Source of the DNA: Pararhizobium sp. A13
Lineage (GTDB): Bacteria > Pseudomonadota > Alphaproteobacteria > Rhizobiales > Rhizobiaceae
Length of the DNA: 64,000 nt
Assembly (NCBI RefSeq): GCF_040126305.1
Contig: NZ_CP149510.1
Location: 2,987,001 to 3,051,000 of the forward strand
Direction: 5' to 3'
The notes beneath the pieces are model-generated. The model was not told the origin of the DNA. It saw only the letters and a list, made by a program, of their open reading frames with translations, and did no database searches. The translations under genes were made by a program, and so were the position numbers. This document shows positions 49,122-58,669 of this stretch, piece by piece; the first letter of the stretch is position 1; each line of letters opens with the position of its first letter.

Positions 49122-50528
49122 TTATCCCTTCGCGATGAGTTCGCCCATCCGATTGCCGGCGTCGAGGCCGGCGATCTTGTAGGCTTCGGCCAGTGTCGGA
49201 TAGTTGAAGGTGTTTTCGACGAAATACTCGACCGTGCCCTTCAGGTTGAGTACGGCCTGGCCGATATGGACGAGTTCCGTCGCACCTTCGCCGACGATAT
49301 GGACACCGAGCAGGCGGCGGGTCTTCAGCGAGAAGATCAGCTTCAGCAGGCCGGAATCAAGCCCCATGATGTGGCCGCGCGAGGTCTCCCGGAAACGGGC
49401 AATGCCGCATTCGTAAGGGATGCCACGTTCCTTGACCTCTTCTTCCGTCAGGCCGCAAGTGGAAATTTCCGGCACGGCGTAGATGCCGTAGGGGAAAAAT
49501 TTCGGCGGCTCCTTTGCGATCGCGCCGACGGCGACGCGTGCAGCGATTCGCCCCTGTTCCATCGAGGTTGAAGCAAGGCTCGGAAAACCGACGACGTCGC
49601 CCGCCGCATAGATATTCGGAACCGATGTCTGGAACGTCTCGGGATTGACGCTCAGCCGACCGCGGCTATCGGCTTCGAGCCCGGCTGCGGGCAAGTTCAG
49701 CGTGTCGGTCGCGCCCATGCGACCGGCGGCAAACAGCACCATCTCGCAGACGATGACACGACCGCTGTCGAGCGTGATTGAACACTTGCCGTCCGGCGTC
49801 CGCTCCACCTTTTCCGCCTTCTGGCCCAGATGCAGCTTCATGTTGCGGTCACGCAGCTGATAGGTGAAATCCTCGACGATTTCCTTGTCGATAAAGTCGA
49901 GCATCGTCGCCTTCGGATCGATCACGGTGACATGTGTGTCCAGCGCGCTGAAGATCGTCGCATATTCGATGCCGATGACCCCGGCGCCGATTACGGCCAG
50001 GGAACGCGGCAGATCTTCAATTTCCAGCAATTCGTCGCTGTCGAGCACCGTCTTTCCATCGAATGGTATGTAGTCCGGGCGGAACGGTTTTGTGCCGACG
50101 GCGAGAAGAATGCTCGTTCCGGAGACCCGAATGATTTCTCCGTCGTCCTTGACGATCTGCAGCGTTTGAGGGTCGATGAAGCTCGCCTTGCCGCGAATAT
50201 GCTGGACGCGGTTGCGGGCAAACTGGTGCTCAAGAACCTCGACCTCGTGATCGAGCGTGATCAAAAGGCGGCGGCGCAGGTCTTCAGCGCTGATTTCCTG
50301 CTTGACGCGATAGGCGCGCCCGTAAAAACCGCGTTCGCGCCAACCGGTCAGGTTGAGCGCTGTTTCGCGAAGGGTTTTGGAGGGAATGGTGCCAGTATGA
50401 ACGGAGACGCCGCCGACCCGCTTTCCCTGTTCGACGACAAGAACCTTCTTGCCCAGTTTGGCTGCCTGAATGGCGGCCCTGCGCCCTGCAGGCCCGCTGC
50501 CGACAACCACGAGATCGTACTGGTTCAT
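49122..50528 (-). CDS. sthA: Soluble NAD(P)+ transhydrogenase
   Basis: 468 residues, the usual length. FAD-binding VVVGSGPAGRRAAIQAAKLG (residues 7-26), then GTIPSKTLRE with Ser/Val in place of the redox cysteine pair of other disulfide reductases (GGVSVHTGTIPSK), NAD-binding AVIGAGVIGIEYATIFSALD (about 178-197), FAD motif YAAGDVVGFPSLAST (about 304-318) and dimer domain to the end. It balances NADPH and NADH in the cytoplasm. Confidence 0.94.
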   Translation of the reverse strand: MNQYDLVVVGSGPAGRRAAIQAAKLGKKVLVVEQGKRVGGVSVHTGTIPSKTLRETALNLTGWRERGFYGRAYRVKQEISAEDLRRRLLITLDHEVEVLEHQFARNRVQHIRGKASFIDPQTLQIVKDDGEIIRVSGTSILLAVGTKPFRPDYIPFDGKTVLDSDELLEIEDLPRSLAVIGAGVIGIEYATIFSALDTHVTVIDPKATMLDFIDKEIVEDFTYQLRDRNMKLHLGQKAEKVERTPDGKCSITLDSGRVIVCEMVLFAAGRMGATDTLNLPAAGLEADSRGRLSVNPETFQTSVPNIYAAGDVVGFPSLASTSMEQGRIAARVAVGAIAKEPPKFFPYGIYAVPEISTCGLTEEEVKERGIPYECGIARFRETSRGHIMGLDSGLLKLIFSLKTRRLLGVHIVGEGATELVHIGQAVLNLKGTVEYFVENTFNYPTLAEAYKIAGLDAGNRMGELIAKG

Positions 50529-50790
50529 GACGCGTTTCCGATGATGAAGAAAGAATCATTGTGCGTTGCGGCAAATTCACTCGCAAGCGGATATAACGTC
50601 AATCTCACAGTTTAATAAAGCCTTATGAACTACCCTCGGGCTCGTAGATGCTTATTTTACGAAAAGCGCTATATTGCCGCGTGAAGGTCGGTATCCGGCA
50701 GGGACGGCGCTCCGAAATGGGCTCGCTGCAGATATCCGATGCGTAGCGAATTCGACGGGTAATGCCCAGTTTGCAGTGGGAGATGGTATC

Positions 50791-51840
50791 ATGGCTTTGC
50801 ACGAGACCGACGACGCGCGCGTTGATGATCTCAACACCGACACGCTTCCGTCAGCAAAGCCGCGCAGCCGACCCGGCGTCGTTGCTGCTGCAGTCTACGA
50901 ACATGGCCAGCGCATTCGCGATATCGAAATCCAGGAAGCTCACCATTGGAAGGGCCGTGACAACGCTGTCGTCTGGATCGGGCTGCACGAGCCGGATGAA
51001 GCGCTGCTGCGGGAGGTGCAGTCCGAATTCGGTCTCCATGAGCTTGCCATCGAAGATGCGGGCCATGCCCACCAGCGCCCCAAACTGGAGATCTACGGCG
51101 ACGCGATTTTCGTTGTGGCGCGAACGGCCCATATGGGCGGAGACGAAATTGTCTTCGGTGAGACCCATCTCTTTGTCGGCCGCGGCTATGTCGTGTCCGT
51201 GCGTCACGGGCCATCGACCTCCTACAATCAGGTAAGGCAGCGGTGCGAGGCTTCGCCGGCGGCGCTGGCGCATGGCGAGAACTACATTCTCTATTCCATC
51301 CTCGATTTCATCGTCGATAACTACATGCCCGTCGTCGAAGGTATTCACGCGGAAGTCGAGGAATTGGAAGAGCGGGTGCTGCGCGAGCGGCTCGACAAGA
51401 AGGATATCGAGCGGCTCTATTTCCTGCGCCGCAGCCTGCTTCGGCTGCGCAACGCGGTCGTGCCACTGGTCGACGTCTGCCGGCGTCACGAGAATCTCGA
51501 ACTGCCCGGCATGGACGTAACGCTGCACGCGCTATTTCGCGACGTCACCGATCATGTGCGCCGCGTTCAGGAAGATATCGACACCCTGCGCGAAGTCCTT
51601 GCCTTCACCTTCGAGGCCAGCCTTATGATCGGCCAATCCGAGCAGACGGAGATTTCGCGCAAGCTGGCGTCCTGGGCTGCCATTCTGGCGGTACCGACCG
51701 CGATCGCCGGTATCTATGGCATGAACTTCGACGACATGCCCGAACTCAAGTTTCGCTACGGTTATTTTCTGATCCTGGGGGTAATCGTCGTCACGTGCAG
51801 CCTCCTCTACCGCATGTTCCGGCGAATGAAGTGGCTGTAG
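50791..51840 (+). CDS. corA: CorA-type magnesium/cobalt transporter
   Basis: 349 residues. Large cytoplasmic N-domain, long stalk helix (EVEELEERVLRERLDKKDIE), two C-terminal membrane helices and the selectivity motif in YGMNFDDMPE (GMN, about residues 310-312), ending with a basic tail. ATG 50791 with GGGAG upstream; the open frame extends further but without a ribosome site. The 260-bp gap from sthA contains both divergent promoters and no gene. Confidence 0.94.
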   Translation: MALHETDDARVDDLNTDTLPSAKPRSRPGVVAAAVYEHGQRIRDIEIQEAHHWKGRDNAVVWIGLHEPDEALLREVQSEFGLHELAIEDAGHAHQRPKLEIYGDAIFVVARTAHMGGDEIVFGETHLFVGRGYVVSVRHGPSTSYNQVRQRCEASPAALAHGENYILYSILDFIVDNYMPVVEGIHAEVEELEERVLRERLDKKDIERLYFLRRSLLRLRNAVVPLVDVCRRHENLELPGMDVTLHALFRDVTDHVRRVQEDIDTLREVLAFTFEASLMIGQSEQTEISRKLASWAAILAVPTAIAGIYGMNFDDMPELKFRYGYFLILGVIVVTCSLLYRMFRRMKWL

Positions 51841-51853
51841 AGACCCGCCCGGC

Positions 51854-52099
51854 TTAGATCAGTCGCAGCCCCTTGAGGCTTGCATGACCGTCCTTGCCGA
51901 CGATGATGTGATCGTGAACGGTGATGCCGAGCGGCTTTGCCGTTTCGATGATCATTTTGATCATGTCGATATCGGCACGGGAGGGTGTCGGATCGCCGGA
52001 GGGGTGGTTGTGGACGATAATGCTTTCAACGCGTTTCAACGCTTGTCGGATTGCGGTGTCCGTGAGGCTCGATTGTCTACCTGCGAAAAGTAAACTTGA
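51854..52099 (-). pseudogene. radC: 3' fragment of radC (JAB/MPN domain)
   Basis: Encodes the zinc-binding end of Rad[21 protein letters not shown], then [20 protein letters not shown]. Upstream the frame stays open ([20 protein letters not shown]) but differs from the sequence expected before the motif and has no start. The 5' part lies at 53943-54578, separated by about 1.9 kb with an MNT-HEPN gene. Confidence 0.8.
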
Positions 52100-52108
52100 A
52101 GAAAGAGT

Positions 52109-52573
52109 ACTTCAATAAACCCGAGACTGGGTGACCTGAACCCTTAAAACTGGTCCGGATCGAGGAGTATTGGTCGGACGCTGATCGCGTGCAGATCGGA
52201 CGTGATCGTGTGAGACATTCTCGTTATGGATCGCAGGATCGCATTATGATTCATGCGGAACCTGTGCATTGCCGCCACAATACGGAGATTAGACGTTCCT
52301 CCAGTACCAGCCGGCCGGTCGGCCCACTATGGCGGCTCAGCAAGCGAGATATTTGTCTCCTGGTGATGGCCGCAGTTGCGCGCAAAGGTGCCCTCGCCGT
52401 GATCTCGATTACCGAAAACAATTCCGCCTTGATCCCCTGGCAGGTTAGGCGAGATAGTGATGAGGACTGTCTGATGGGGGATGCGCTTGCTAGTTGGCGC
52501 GGCGCCATTGACATCAAAAATGCGCAGTCTTCGCCGATCGATCAGTCCCACAACAAAAGCCAACGTTTGACTA
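52109..52573. other. Degenerate stretch inside the radC insertion
   Basis: No start-to-stop frame here has normal rhizobial codon use. A minus frame (52327-52563) reads with some protein-like character (ISPNLPGDQGGIVFGNRDHG) but matches nothing I know. Probably remnant mobile DNA. Confidence 0.4.
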
Positions 52574-53554
52574 TTACGCAGCCAGCCGTTCGGCGCAAAG
52601 AGTGGCGACGACCTGCTTCAGAACCTTCAGCCGTTCCACGAGCCAGGTCAGTTCCTCGGCCGTGATCGCATACTGGGAGGAATAGCGGGCCTCGACATAG
52701 GCGCGATCCAGGCGCGCAAAGCAGCGGCGGGCAAAACGGCTGTCGCGCGGCCATGCCTCGATCAGCCTGCTGTCGATGCGTTCGGCATGGGAGCGAAGGA
52801 AACTCAGCCGATGCGATTTCGGGCTGTAGAGGGTCCTTACGAGCAGAACGCAGTGATAGAGGCGTTCACTCGCCTGATGGAGCATGAAAGCAGCGTCACG
52901 GGTTACATCGTCCGCCATGCTGTCTTGAGCTAGTTTAAGGGCGTGGCTTGCCAGCGGAAACCAGTGATCAAAGTGGCGTTGCGCCTCGGCCCTTGCGTCA
53001 TCGGGCGTGAGCGGTTTTGCGGCGGCGAGGGGGAAACCTGGCTCCTCGTAGAGCACGACGCCGTCGCGGGCGATGTCGGTAAAGAACGGTCGGCCGCGGG
53101 CCAGTTGATCGTTGAGGTCCATCAGGCTGTGGACGATGAAGTTCACTGGCGTGTCGAGATGCCGGGTGACGGTCAGTTCGCGCACAAAACGCTCGCTGGC
53201 CCGATCCCAATAATCGTGCGGGTCGGCAAAGCTCTCGGCACTGACGACGACGAGCAGATCATAGTCGGACCGATAGCCACTCTTGTGATCCTCGACCCAA
53301 TCGCCGCGCGCATAGGAGCCAAACAGGACCAGCTTGAGAATGCGGCCTGTCTTGCGTTTGTCGGAGAGTTTTCCCTTCTGGGCTTCGTCGAATTCATCAA
53401 AGAGAATCTCGGCGACACGGCCGAGCTCGCGACGTTTGGTTTCTGGCAGATGGTCGAGGCGATCGGTGAACGTCAATTGTTTCAGTACTTTCTTCAACTC
53501 CGCATGGTGGCGGGGAAAATCGATGTGAAGCGCGCAGCGGCATCCACATGGCAA
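52574..53554 (-). CDS. Fused nucleotidyltransferase (MNT) and HEPN domain protein
   Basis: Up to 326 residues. The MNT half has LVLFGSYARGDWVEDHKSGY with SDYDLLVVVS (GSxxRG...DxD, about 73-102). The HEPN half, from about 195, has RHFDHWFPLASHALKLAQDS, AAFMLHQASERLYHCVLLVR and SHRLSFLRSHAERI; the usual RX4-6H nuclease motif may be RLYHC or its neighbours. MNT and HEPN are often an antitoxin-toxin pair; here they are one chain. Start uncertain (TTG 53554 or TTG 53497). It sits inside broken radC. Confidence 0.85.
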   Translation of the reverse strand: MPCGCRCALHIDFPRHHAELKKVLKQLTFTDRLDHLPETKRRELGRVAEILFDEFDEAQKGKLSDKRKTGRILKLVLFGSYARGDWVEDHKSGYRSDYDLLVVVSAESFADPHDYWDRASERFVRELTVTRHLDTPVNFIVHSLMDLNDQLARGRPFFTDIARDGVVLYEEPGFPLAAAKPLTPDDARAEAQRHFDHWFPLASHALKLAQDSMADDVTRDAAFMLHQASERLYHCVLLVRTLYSPKSHRLSFLRSHAERIDSRLIEAWPRDSRFARRCFARLDRAYVEARYSSQYAITAEELTWLVERLKVLKQVVATLCAERLAA

Positions 53555-53942
53555 ACGAAGCCTGGACCGTCAAAGACTGTCCGCGCTCCGGTTATCCCTC
53601 TCGGTCGTGCGCCCAGTATCACTACCTGGGGTACCTGAGGTCAATCGACTAGTGCCTTGAATTCCCGATCAACATTGCAAGCGGATCCTTCCCCCTACCA
53701 ACCAGCCCGGAACCGCTGGCCTTGCCGAGCGCGAGCGTCGTCGTTGCCGAAGATCCAAACGCCAATTTCGGCGCGCTTGAATCCAAACTGGCTAAGACGG
53801 CAGGTGAGTGAGTGCCTGAAATCAATGTCTGTCGGACCGAGACCTCTCGACAAATACGCGATCATGGTGAACGAGGAGTTCAAGGCCTAGGTGGCATTGT
53901 CGGGACTGCATCAGGGGCGACTCGCTCCCGCGAATACCCCAT
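53555..53942. other. Gap between the MNT-HEPN gene and the radC 5' fragment
   Basis: No convincing gene. Short frames on both strands around 53657-53890 lack ribosome sites and homologues. Probably part of the insertion. Confidence 0.4.
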
Positions 53943-54578
53943 GTGGTTGTGCACGAGAATCAGCGCGGTGGCCGAGAGTTCCAGGCGCTTCACCACTTCG
54001 CGCGGATAGACCGGCGTGTGATCGACGGTACCCGTCTGCTGCACTTCGTCGGCGATCAATGCATTACGCTTGTCGAGGAAGAGAATGCGAGATTGCTCAC
54101 GGGTCTCGTGCGCCATGGCAGCGTGGCAGTATTCGATCACGGATGACCAGGAGGCGAGAACCTGCTTGCCCTTGAGTTCGCTTTTCAGCGTCCGGTGAGC
54201 GACAGTCGAAATGAGTTTCAGATCAAAAGCCACGGCCTCGCCAATTCCCTTCACTTCCTGCAGCAAGGCCGGGGAGGCGCCGAAGACACCGGCAAGCGTC
54301 CCGAACCGGTCGAGCAGCGCCTTGGCGATGGGCTTGGTGTCGCGGCGTGGGATCAGGCGGAAGAGCAGCAGTTCCAGAATTTCGTAGTCCGTAAGCGCGG
54401 TGTCGCCATGGTCTCAGTAGCGGGTCCTCAGCCGATCGCGGTGGCCATGATGGTGCGCGTCGTCCTGGGCGGTTGCTAGGCCGAGGCCCGAGCGCTTGGC
54501 TGGCTGTTCCGCGAAAAAGCCCCTTTCGTCAGCCGGTTGCGAAGTGTCGCCGTCGGGAGAGAAAGGGGGCTTTGTCAT
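53943..54578 (-). pseudogene. radC: 5' part of radC, with a premature stop
   Basis: Starts MTKPPFSPDGDTSQPADERG at 54578. A TGA at 54415-54417 replaces what should be an Arg codon in HHGHRDRLRTRY-x-DHGDTAL. After it the UPF/HhH region ([20 protein letters not shown]) and the start of the JAB domain (ALILVHNH) continue, then break off at 53943. A codon is also missing in [11 protein letters not shown]. Decay is therefore not only the insertion. Confidence 0.85.
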
Positions 54579-54586
54579 CGCGAACC

Positions 54587-55414
54587 CTATGCTGGCAGGC
54601 CCGGCCGGTCGAGGCCGGCCGGCGACAGGGTGAAAATCTCGCAGCCGTCGGCCGTGACACCGACCGCATGCTCATATTGGGCGGAGAGGGATCGGTCGCG
54701 GGTGACGGCGGTCCAGCCGTCGGCCAGGACCTTCACGTGCGGGCGGCCGAGATTGATCATCGGCTCAATGGTGAAAATCATGCCCTCGCGCATTTCCGGG
54801 CCTTCATTTGCCCGACCGTAGTGCAGGATGTTCGGGGCGTCATGAAACAGCCGGCCGACACCGTGGCCGCAGAAGTCGCGCACCACCGAGCAGCGCTCCG
54901 CCTCGGCGAAGGTCTGGATGGCCTCGCCGATGGCACCGGTGCGCGCGCCGGGCTTCACCGCGGCAATGCCGCGCATCAAGCATTCGTGGGTGACTTCGAG
55001 CAGGCGCTCGGCCGCACGCTTGATCTCGCCGACCGGATACATGCGGCTGGAATCCCCGTGCCAGCCATCGATGATGTAGGTCACGTCGATATTGACGATA
55101 TCGCCTTCGCGTAGCGGCTTTTCATTGGGAATGCCGTGACAGACGACATGGTTGATCGAGGTGCAGGAGGATTTTGTGTAGCCGCGATAATTCAGCGTGG
55201 CGGGCAGCGCGTTGTGATCCATGCCGAATTCGAACACGAAGCGGTCAATCTCGTCGGTCGTCACGCCCGGTTTGACGCGGCTCGCCAGTTCATCAAGGCA
55301 GCGGGCGGTTATCTGGCAGGCGCGCTTGATGGCGGCGAAATCCTCGGGCGTGTAGAGGCGGATGACGCCGGTATTCTTGTAGGGCGCAGACGCTGCCTCG
55401 ATATAGGTGACCAT
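54587..55414 (-). CDS. map: Methionine aminopeptidase, type I
   Basis: 275 residues. Metal ligands: Asp in NIDVTYIIDGWHGDSSRM (two), His in FCGHGVGRLFHDAP, Glu in FTIEPM and Glu in QYEHAVGV; catalytic His in HVVCHGIPN. ATG 55414 (MVTYIEAASAPYKNTG) fits homologues better than upstream starts. It trims N-terminal Met co-translationally. It lies between sfsA and radC on the same strand, probably one operon. Confidence 0.95.
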   Translation of the reverse strand: MVTYIEAASAPYKNTGVIRLYTPEDFAAIKRACQITARCLDELASRVKPGVTTDEIDRFVFEFGMDHNALPATLNYRGYTKSSCTSINHVVCHGIPNEKPLREGDIVNIDVTYIIDGWHGDSSRMYPVGEIKRAAERLLEVTHECLMRGIAAVKPGARTGAIGEAIQTFAEAERCSVVRDFCGHGVGRLFHDAPNILHYGRANEGPEMREGMIFTIEPMINLGRPHVKVLADGWTAVTRDRSLSAQYEHAVGVTADGCEIFTLSPAGLDRPGLPA

Positions 55415-55442
55415 TACGATACTTTCAGTTGTCTTCCTGTTG

Positions 55443-56162
55443 TCATAGATCAGCAAAGGCGGGTTCGTCCATCATGATCAGACCGTCCGGCACAATTTGC
55501 TGCGGCGAAACCCGGCATTTGACGGCAAACGCCTCGACGCCGCGCCGTCCCGCCCGCAGGAATGCTTGGGCATAGAGCGGGTCAAGGTCATTGCAGATCC
55601 TGAAGATCGCGCAATCATCCCGCTGGATGAGGTAGATCATGATGCCGCGATGACCCGCCTCGACCATGTCGCCGAGTTCCTCGAGATGCTTCGCGCCACG
55701 TGCCGTCGGGCTATCCGGGAACTCGGCAAGGCCTGAAGCGCGGCTGAAATGCACGTTCTTGACTTCGACATAGGCGCGGCCGCGCTCGGGGTCGGTCAAA
55801 AGCATGTCGATGCGGGAGTTCCGACCGTATTTCTGCTCGCGCTGCAGGGTCGAATAGAGATGCAGATCGCCGATCTGGCCGGCTCGGATCGCTTCTTCCG
55901 CCAGCCGGTTTGGCAGCCCGGTATTGATGCCGACAACGGTGCCGCCCACTTCCACCATCTCCAGCATATGACGATATTTTCGCGTCGCGCTGTCGTGTTC
56001 CGATAGCCAGATGCGCGATCCGGGCGAGGTCAGGCCACGCATCGAGCCGGTATTGGGGCAGGAGCCGGTGATCGCACGGCCGTCCTCCAGAACCGCGTCG
56101 AAGAGGAAGCGCTTGTAGCGTTGGACAAGGACGGCAGGCACCAGCGGCCGGTCGAAAATCAT
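55443..56162 (-). CDS. sfsA: SfsA, sugar fermentation stimulation protein
   Basis: 239 residues, the usual length. [20 protein letters not shown] and [10 protein letters not shown] at the N-terminus, [20 protein letters not shown] and [20 protein letters not shown] mid-way (nuclease-like D...E-x-K), [13 protein letters not shown] near the end. Role poorly defined; DNA binding and maltose-gene effects were reported in E. coli. 28 bp before map. Confidence 0.93.
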   Translation of the reverse strand: MIFDRPLVPAVLVQRYKRFLFDAVLEDGRAITGSCPNTGSMRGLTSPGSRIWLSEHDSATRKYRHMLEMVEVGGTVVGINTGLPNRLAEEAIRAGQIGDLHLYSTLQREQKYGRNSRIDMLLTDPERGRAYVEVKNVHFSRASGLAEFPDSPTARGAKHLEELGDMVEAGHRGIMIYLIQRDDCAIFRICNDLDPLYAQAFLRAGRRGVEAFAVKCRVSPQQIVPDGLIMMDEPAFADL

Positions 56163-56184
56163 GGAGCCGGATGTCCGTTCTGGG

Positions 56185-58038
56185 TCAAGCGCGGGCGCGG
56201 ACGTAGGAGCCGGGTGCCTCTTCCAGCGAGTTCAGCGTTCCCCCTGTCTTGCGGGCGGCAACCCGCTCGCTGTCGAGCGTTTCGATCCAGGCCTGCCAAT
56301 GCGGCCACCACGAGCCGGGCGTCTCCTTGGCCGTCGCTACCCAGTCGTCGAAATCGCCCTTGGCGGGACCACCGGTCCAGAACTGGTACTTGCCCTTGTC
56401 CGGCGGATTGACGACACCGGCGATGTGCCCTGATCCGGACATGACATAGGTCACGTCACCGCCGAAGAACTGGCTGCCGACGAATACCGATTTTGCCGGC
56501 GCGATATGATCTTCCTTGGTAGCGAGATTGTAGATCGGGATTTTCACGTCACTGAGCGAGATCTTTTTCCCGGCCAGAACCATCTTGCCCTTGCTCAGGT
56601 TGTTTTCGAGATAGCAGTTGCGCAGGTAGAAAGAGTGGTTCGCCGCCGGCATGCGTGTCGAATCGGAGTTCCAGTAGAGCAGGTCGAAGGCTGAAGGTTC
56701 CTGGCCTTTCAGGTAGTTGTTGACGAAATAGGGCCAGATGAGATCCGACGCACGCAGCATGTTGAAAGCCATGGCCATCTTCGACCCGTCGAGATAGCCG
56801 TTTTCTTTCATCCGCTGCTCGATCTGCGCGATCTGCTCCTCATCGGCAAAAACCTTGAGATCGCCCGCATGGGTGAAATCGACCTGCGTCGTGAACAGCG
56901 TGGCCGACTTGATGCGCGTATCGCCTTCCTTCGCGTGCAAAGCAAGCGTTGCAGCGAGCAGGGTGCCGCCAACGCAATACCCGATCGCGTTGACATCCTC
57001 TTCTCCGGTTGCCTGACGAATCGTGTCGAGCGCAAAGCCGATGCCCTCGCGGGCATAGGATTCCCAATCCTTGTTGGCATGGCGCTCGTCCGGATTGACC
57101 CAGGAGATCACAAAGACGGTATGTCCCTGATCCACCGCCCATTTGATAAAGGACTTCTGCGGATTGAGGTCGAGAACATAGAATTTGTTGATCCAGGGTG
57201 GGCAGATCAGCAGCGGGCGCTTCAGCACCGTCTCTGTGGAGGCATCGTATTGCAGAACCTGGCAGACATCGCTCTGGGCAATGACCTTGCCCGGCGTAAT
57301 GGCGATGTTCTCGCCGACGGCGAATTTGCTCGTATCCGTCTGGCGCAGTTTGAGATCGCCTTTGCCGGCAACGATGTCCTCGGCGAGCATCTGCATGCCC
57401 TTGACGAGGTTGGCGCCGCTCGACGCCACCGTTTCGCGATAGAGCTGCGGGTTCGTCGTCACGAAATTGGCCGGCGAGAGGGCGCTTGAAAGCTGCCGCA
57501 CGTAAAAGGCGGCTTTGTGCCTGGTGTGTTCGTCGAGCCCATCGGCATCGCGTACCATCCGGTCCGCCCAGTTGGACGTGATGAAATAGCTTTGCCGCAG
57601 AAAATCGAAGAAGGGATTGGCGACCCAGTCGGCGTCGGCGAAGCGCTTGTCGTCGCGCGGCACTTCGTCCGGGTCACTCACGGCCTCGCCGCTCATTTTT
57701 TGCAGCGTGCGTGTCCACATCGAGAAGAAGCTTCCCATCAGGGAGGTCTGGGCCTCCAGAGTGCGCCTCGGATCGGACAGCCAATATTCGGAGACTTTCG
57801 ACAGCGTCTTGACCATATCGACGACCGGATCAGCGATCATATCGGTCTTCTGACCGCTTTCGCGCGGTGCAAGCCAGGCGGACGCCGCCTTGCCGAGTTG
57901 CTCCACTGTGCGTGCCATATTCATCGCCAGGGCCTCAGGATCCTTGACGATATAGGGATCGACGGACTTCGGGTCGAAACCGCTAAAACCATCCGCGCTG
58001 GAGCCGGAAGGGTTCTCGGTCTTCCTGTCTTCTGCCAC
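56185..58038 (-). CDS. phaC: Class I polyhydroxyalkanoate synthase
   Basis: 617 residues. PhaC N-domain ([40 protein letters not shown]), alpha/beta-hydrolase core with lipase-like box [13 protein letters not shown] (Cys about residue 350), catalytic Asp in [12 protein letters not shown] and His in [17 protein letters not shown] 58038 has GGAGG seven bases upstream; longer frames are out of register with homologues. It polymerises hydroxyacyl-CoA into storage granules. Confidence 0.95.
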   Translation of the reverse strand: MAEDRKTENPSGSSADGFSGFDPKSVDPYIVKDPEALAMNMARTVEQLGKAASAWLAPRESGQKTDMIADPVVDMVKTLSKVSEYWLSDPRRTLEAQTSLMGSFFSMWTRTLQKMSGEAVSDPDEVPRDDKRFADADWVANPFFDFLRQSYFITSNWADRMVRDADGLDEHTRHKAAFYVRQLSSALSPANFVTTNPQLYRETVASSGANLVKGMQMLAEDIVAGKGDLKLRQTDTSKFAVGENIAITPGKVIAQSDVCQVLQYDASTETVLKRPLLICPPWINKFYVLDLNPQKSFIKWAVDQGHTVFVISWVNPDERHANKDWESYAREGIGFALDTIRQATGEEDVNAIGYCVGGTLLAATLALHAKEGDTRIKSATLFTTQVDFTHAGDLKVFADEEQIAQIEQRMKENGYLDGSKMAMAFNMLRASDLIWPYFVNNYLKGQEPSAFDLLYWNSDSTRMPAANHSFYLRNCYLENNLSKGKMVLAGKKISLSDVKIPIYNLATKEDHIAPAKSVFVGSQFFGGDVTYVMSGSGHIAGVVNPPDKGKYQFWTGGPAKGDFDDWVATAKETPGSWWPHWQAWIETLDSERVAARKTGGTLNSLEEAPGSYVRARA

Positions 58039-58182
58039 CCGGTTTCCTCCACAGATGTTTGTTTGTTTTGTCTTTTTACATTCTGCCTTAAAATGATTAC
58101 AAGTGCCAGCGCGTGTTGGACTGGCCTCTTGGCTGTCAGCCAATTTCGGGCGAAGATCGAGCGGCACAGACCGGGCAGGGGC

Positions 58183-58548
58183 ATGATGAAGAAGTCGGGA
58201 AAAGCAGCGATGATGCGGATGGTAACGGCTTGTGGAACAGTTGGTTTTGCGCTTGTTCTTGCCGGCTGCAATTCTGCGACGGTTGGCGAGCAGCCGTCCG
58301 TCTACTCCGCCACCATGGCCAAGCCCATTCCGGCGGACGTCTATCCGGTGATCGAAGGCAAGCGGCCTGCGGCAAGCGTACAAATGAGCAATGAAGAGGC
58401 TGCCGCCCAGGAAGCACGGCTGACGGCATTGAGTTCGGCCCGTACGTCCGGCAAAATCTCCGAAGCGGAATATCAGCGCCGCCTCAAGGAGCTACAGCTG
58501 CTTGCCGCCAATCACGGCACCGATACGCTGAAGCAAATACAGAATTAG
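58183..58548 (+). CDS. Lipoprotein with SHOCT-like C-terminus
   Basis: 121 residues. Signal with lipobox in GTVGFALVLAGCNSA; C-terminal GKISEAEYQRRLKELQLLAA is a short helical pair of the SHOCT type. AGGGG precedes ATG 58183. Divergent from phaC across 144 bp that hold both promoters. Role unknown. Confidence 0.85.
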   Translation: MMKKSGKAAMMRMVTACGTVGFALVLAGCNSATVGEQPSVYSATMAKPIPADVYPVIEGKRPAASVQMSNEEAAAQEARLTALSSARTSGKISEAEYQRRLKELQLLAANHGTDTLKQIQN

Positions 58549-58669
58549 CGCTTGCGTTTCAGCTGATTTGGACGCAAAGCGTTTCGTGGCCGCGTGGGCC
58601 GATTGCACCGCGCGTTTCTCCTTGCACGCATGTTCCCAGCAACGGAGACCGCGCAAGACGAGGTTAAAG

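Noticed and set aside
52189..52665. 158-codon plus-strand frame inside the radC insertion
   Set aside because: Composition is not protein-like and it overlaps the 3' end of the well-supported MNT-HEPN gene.
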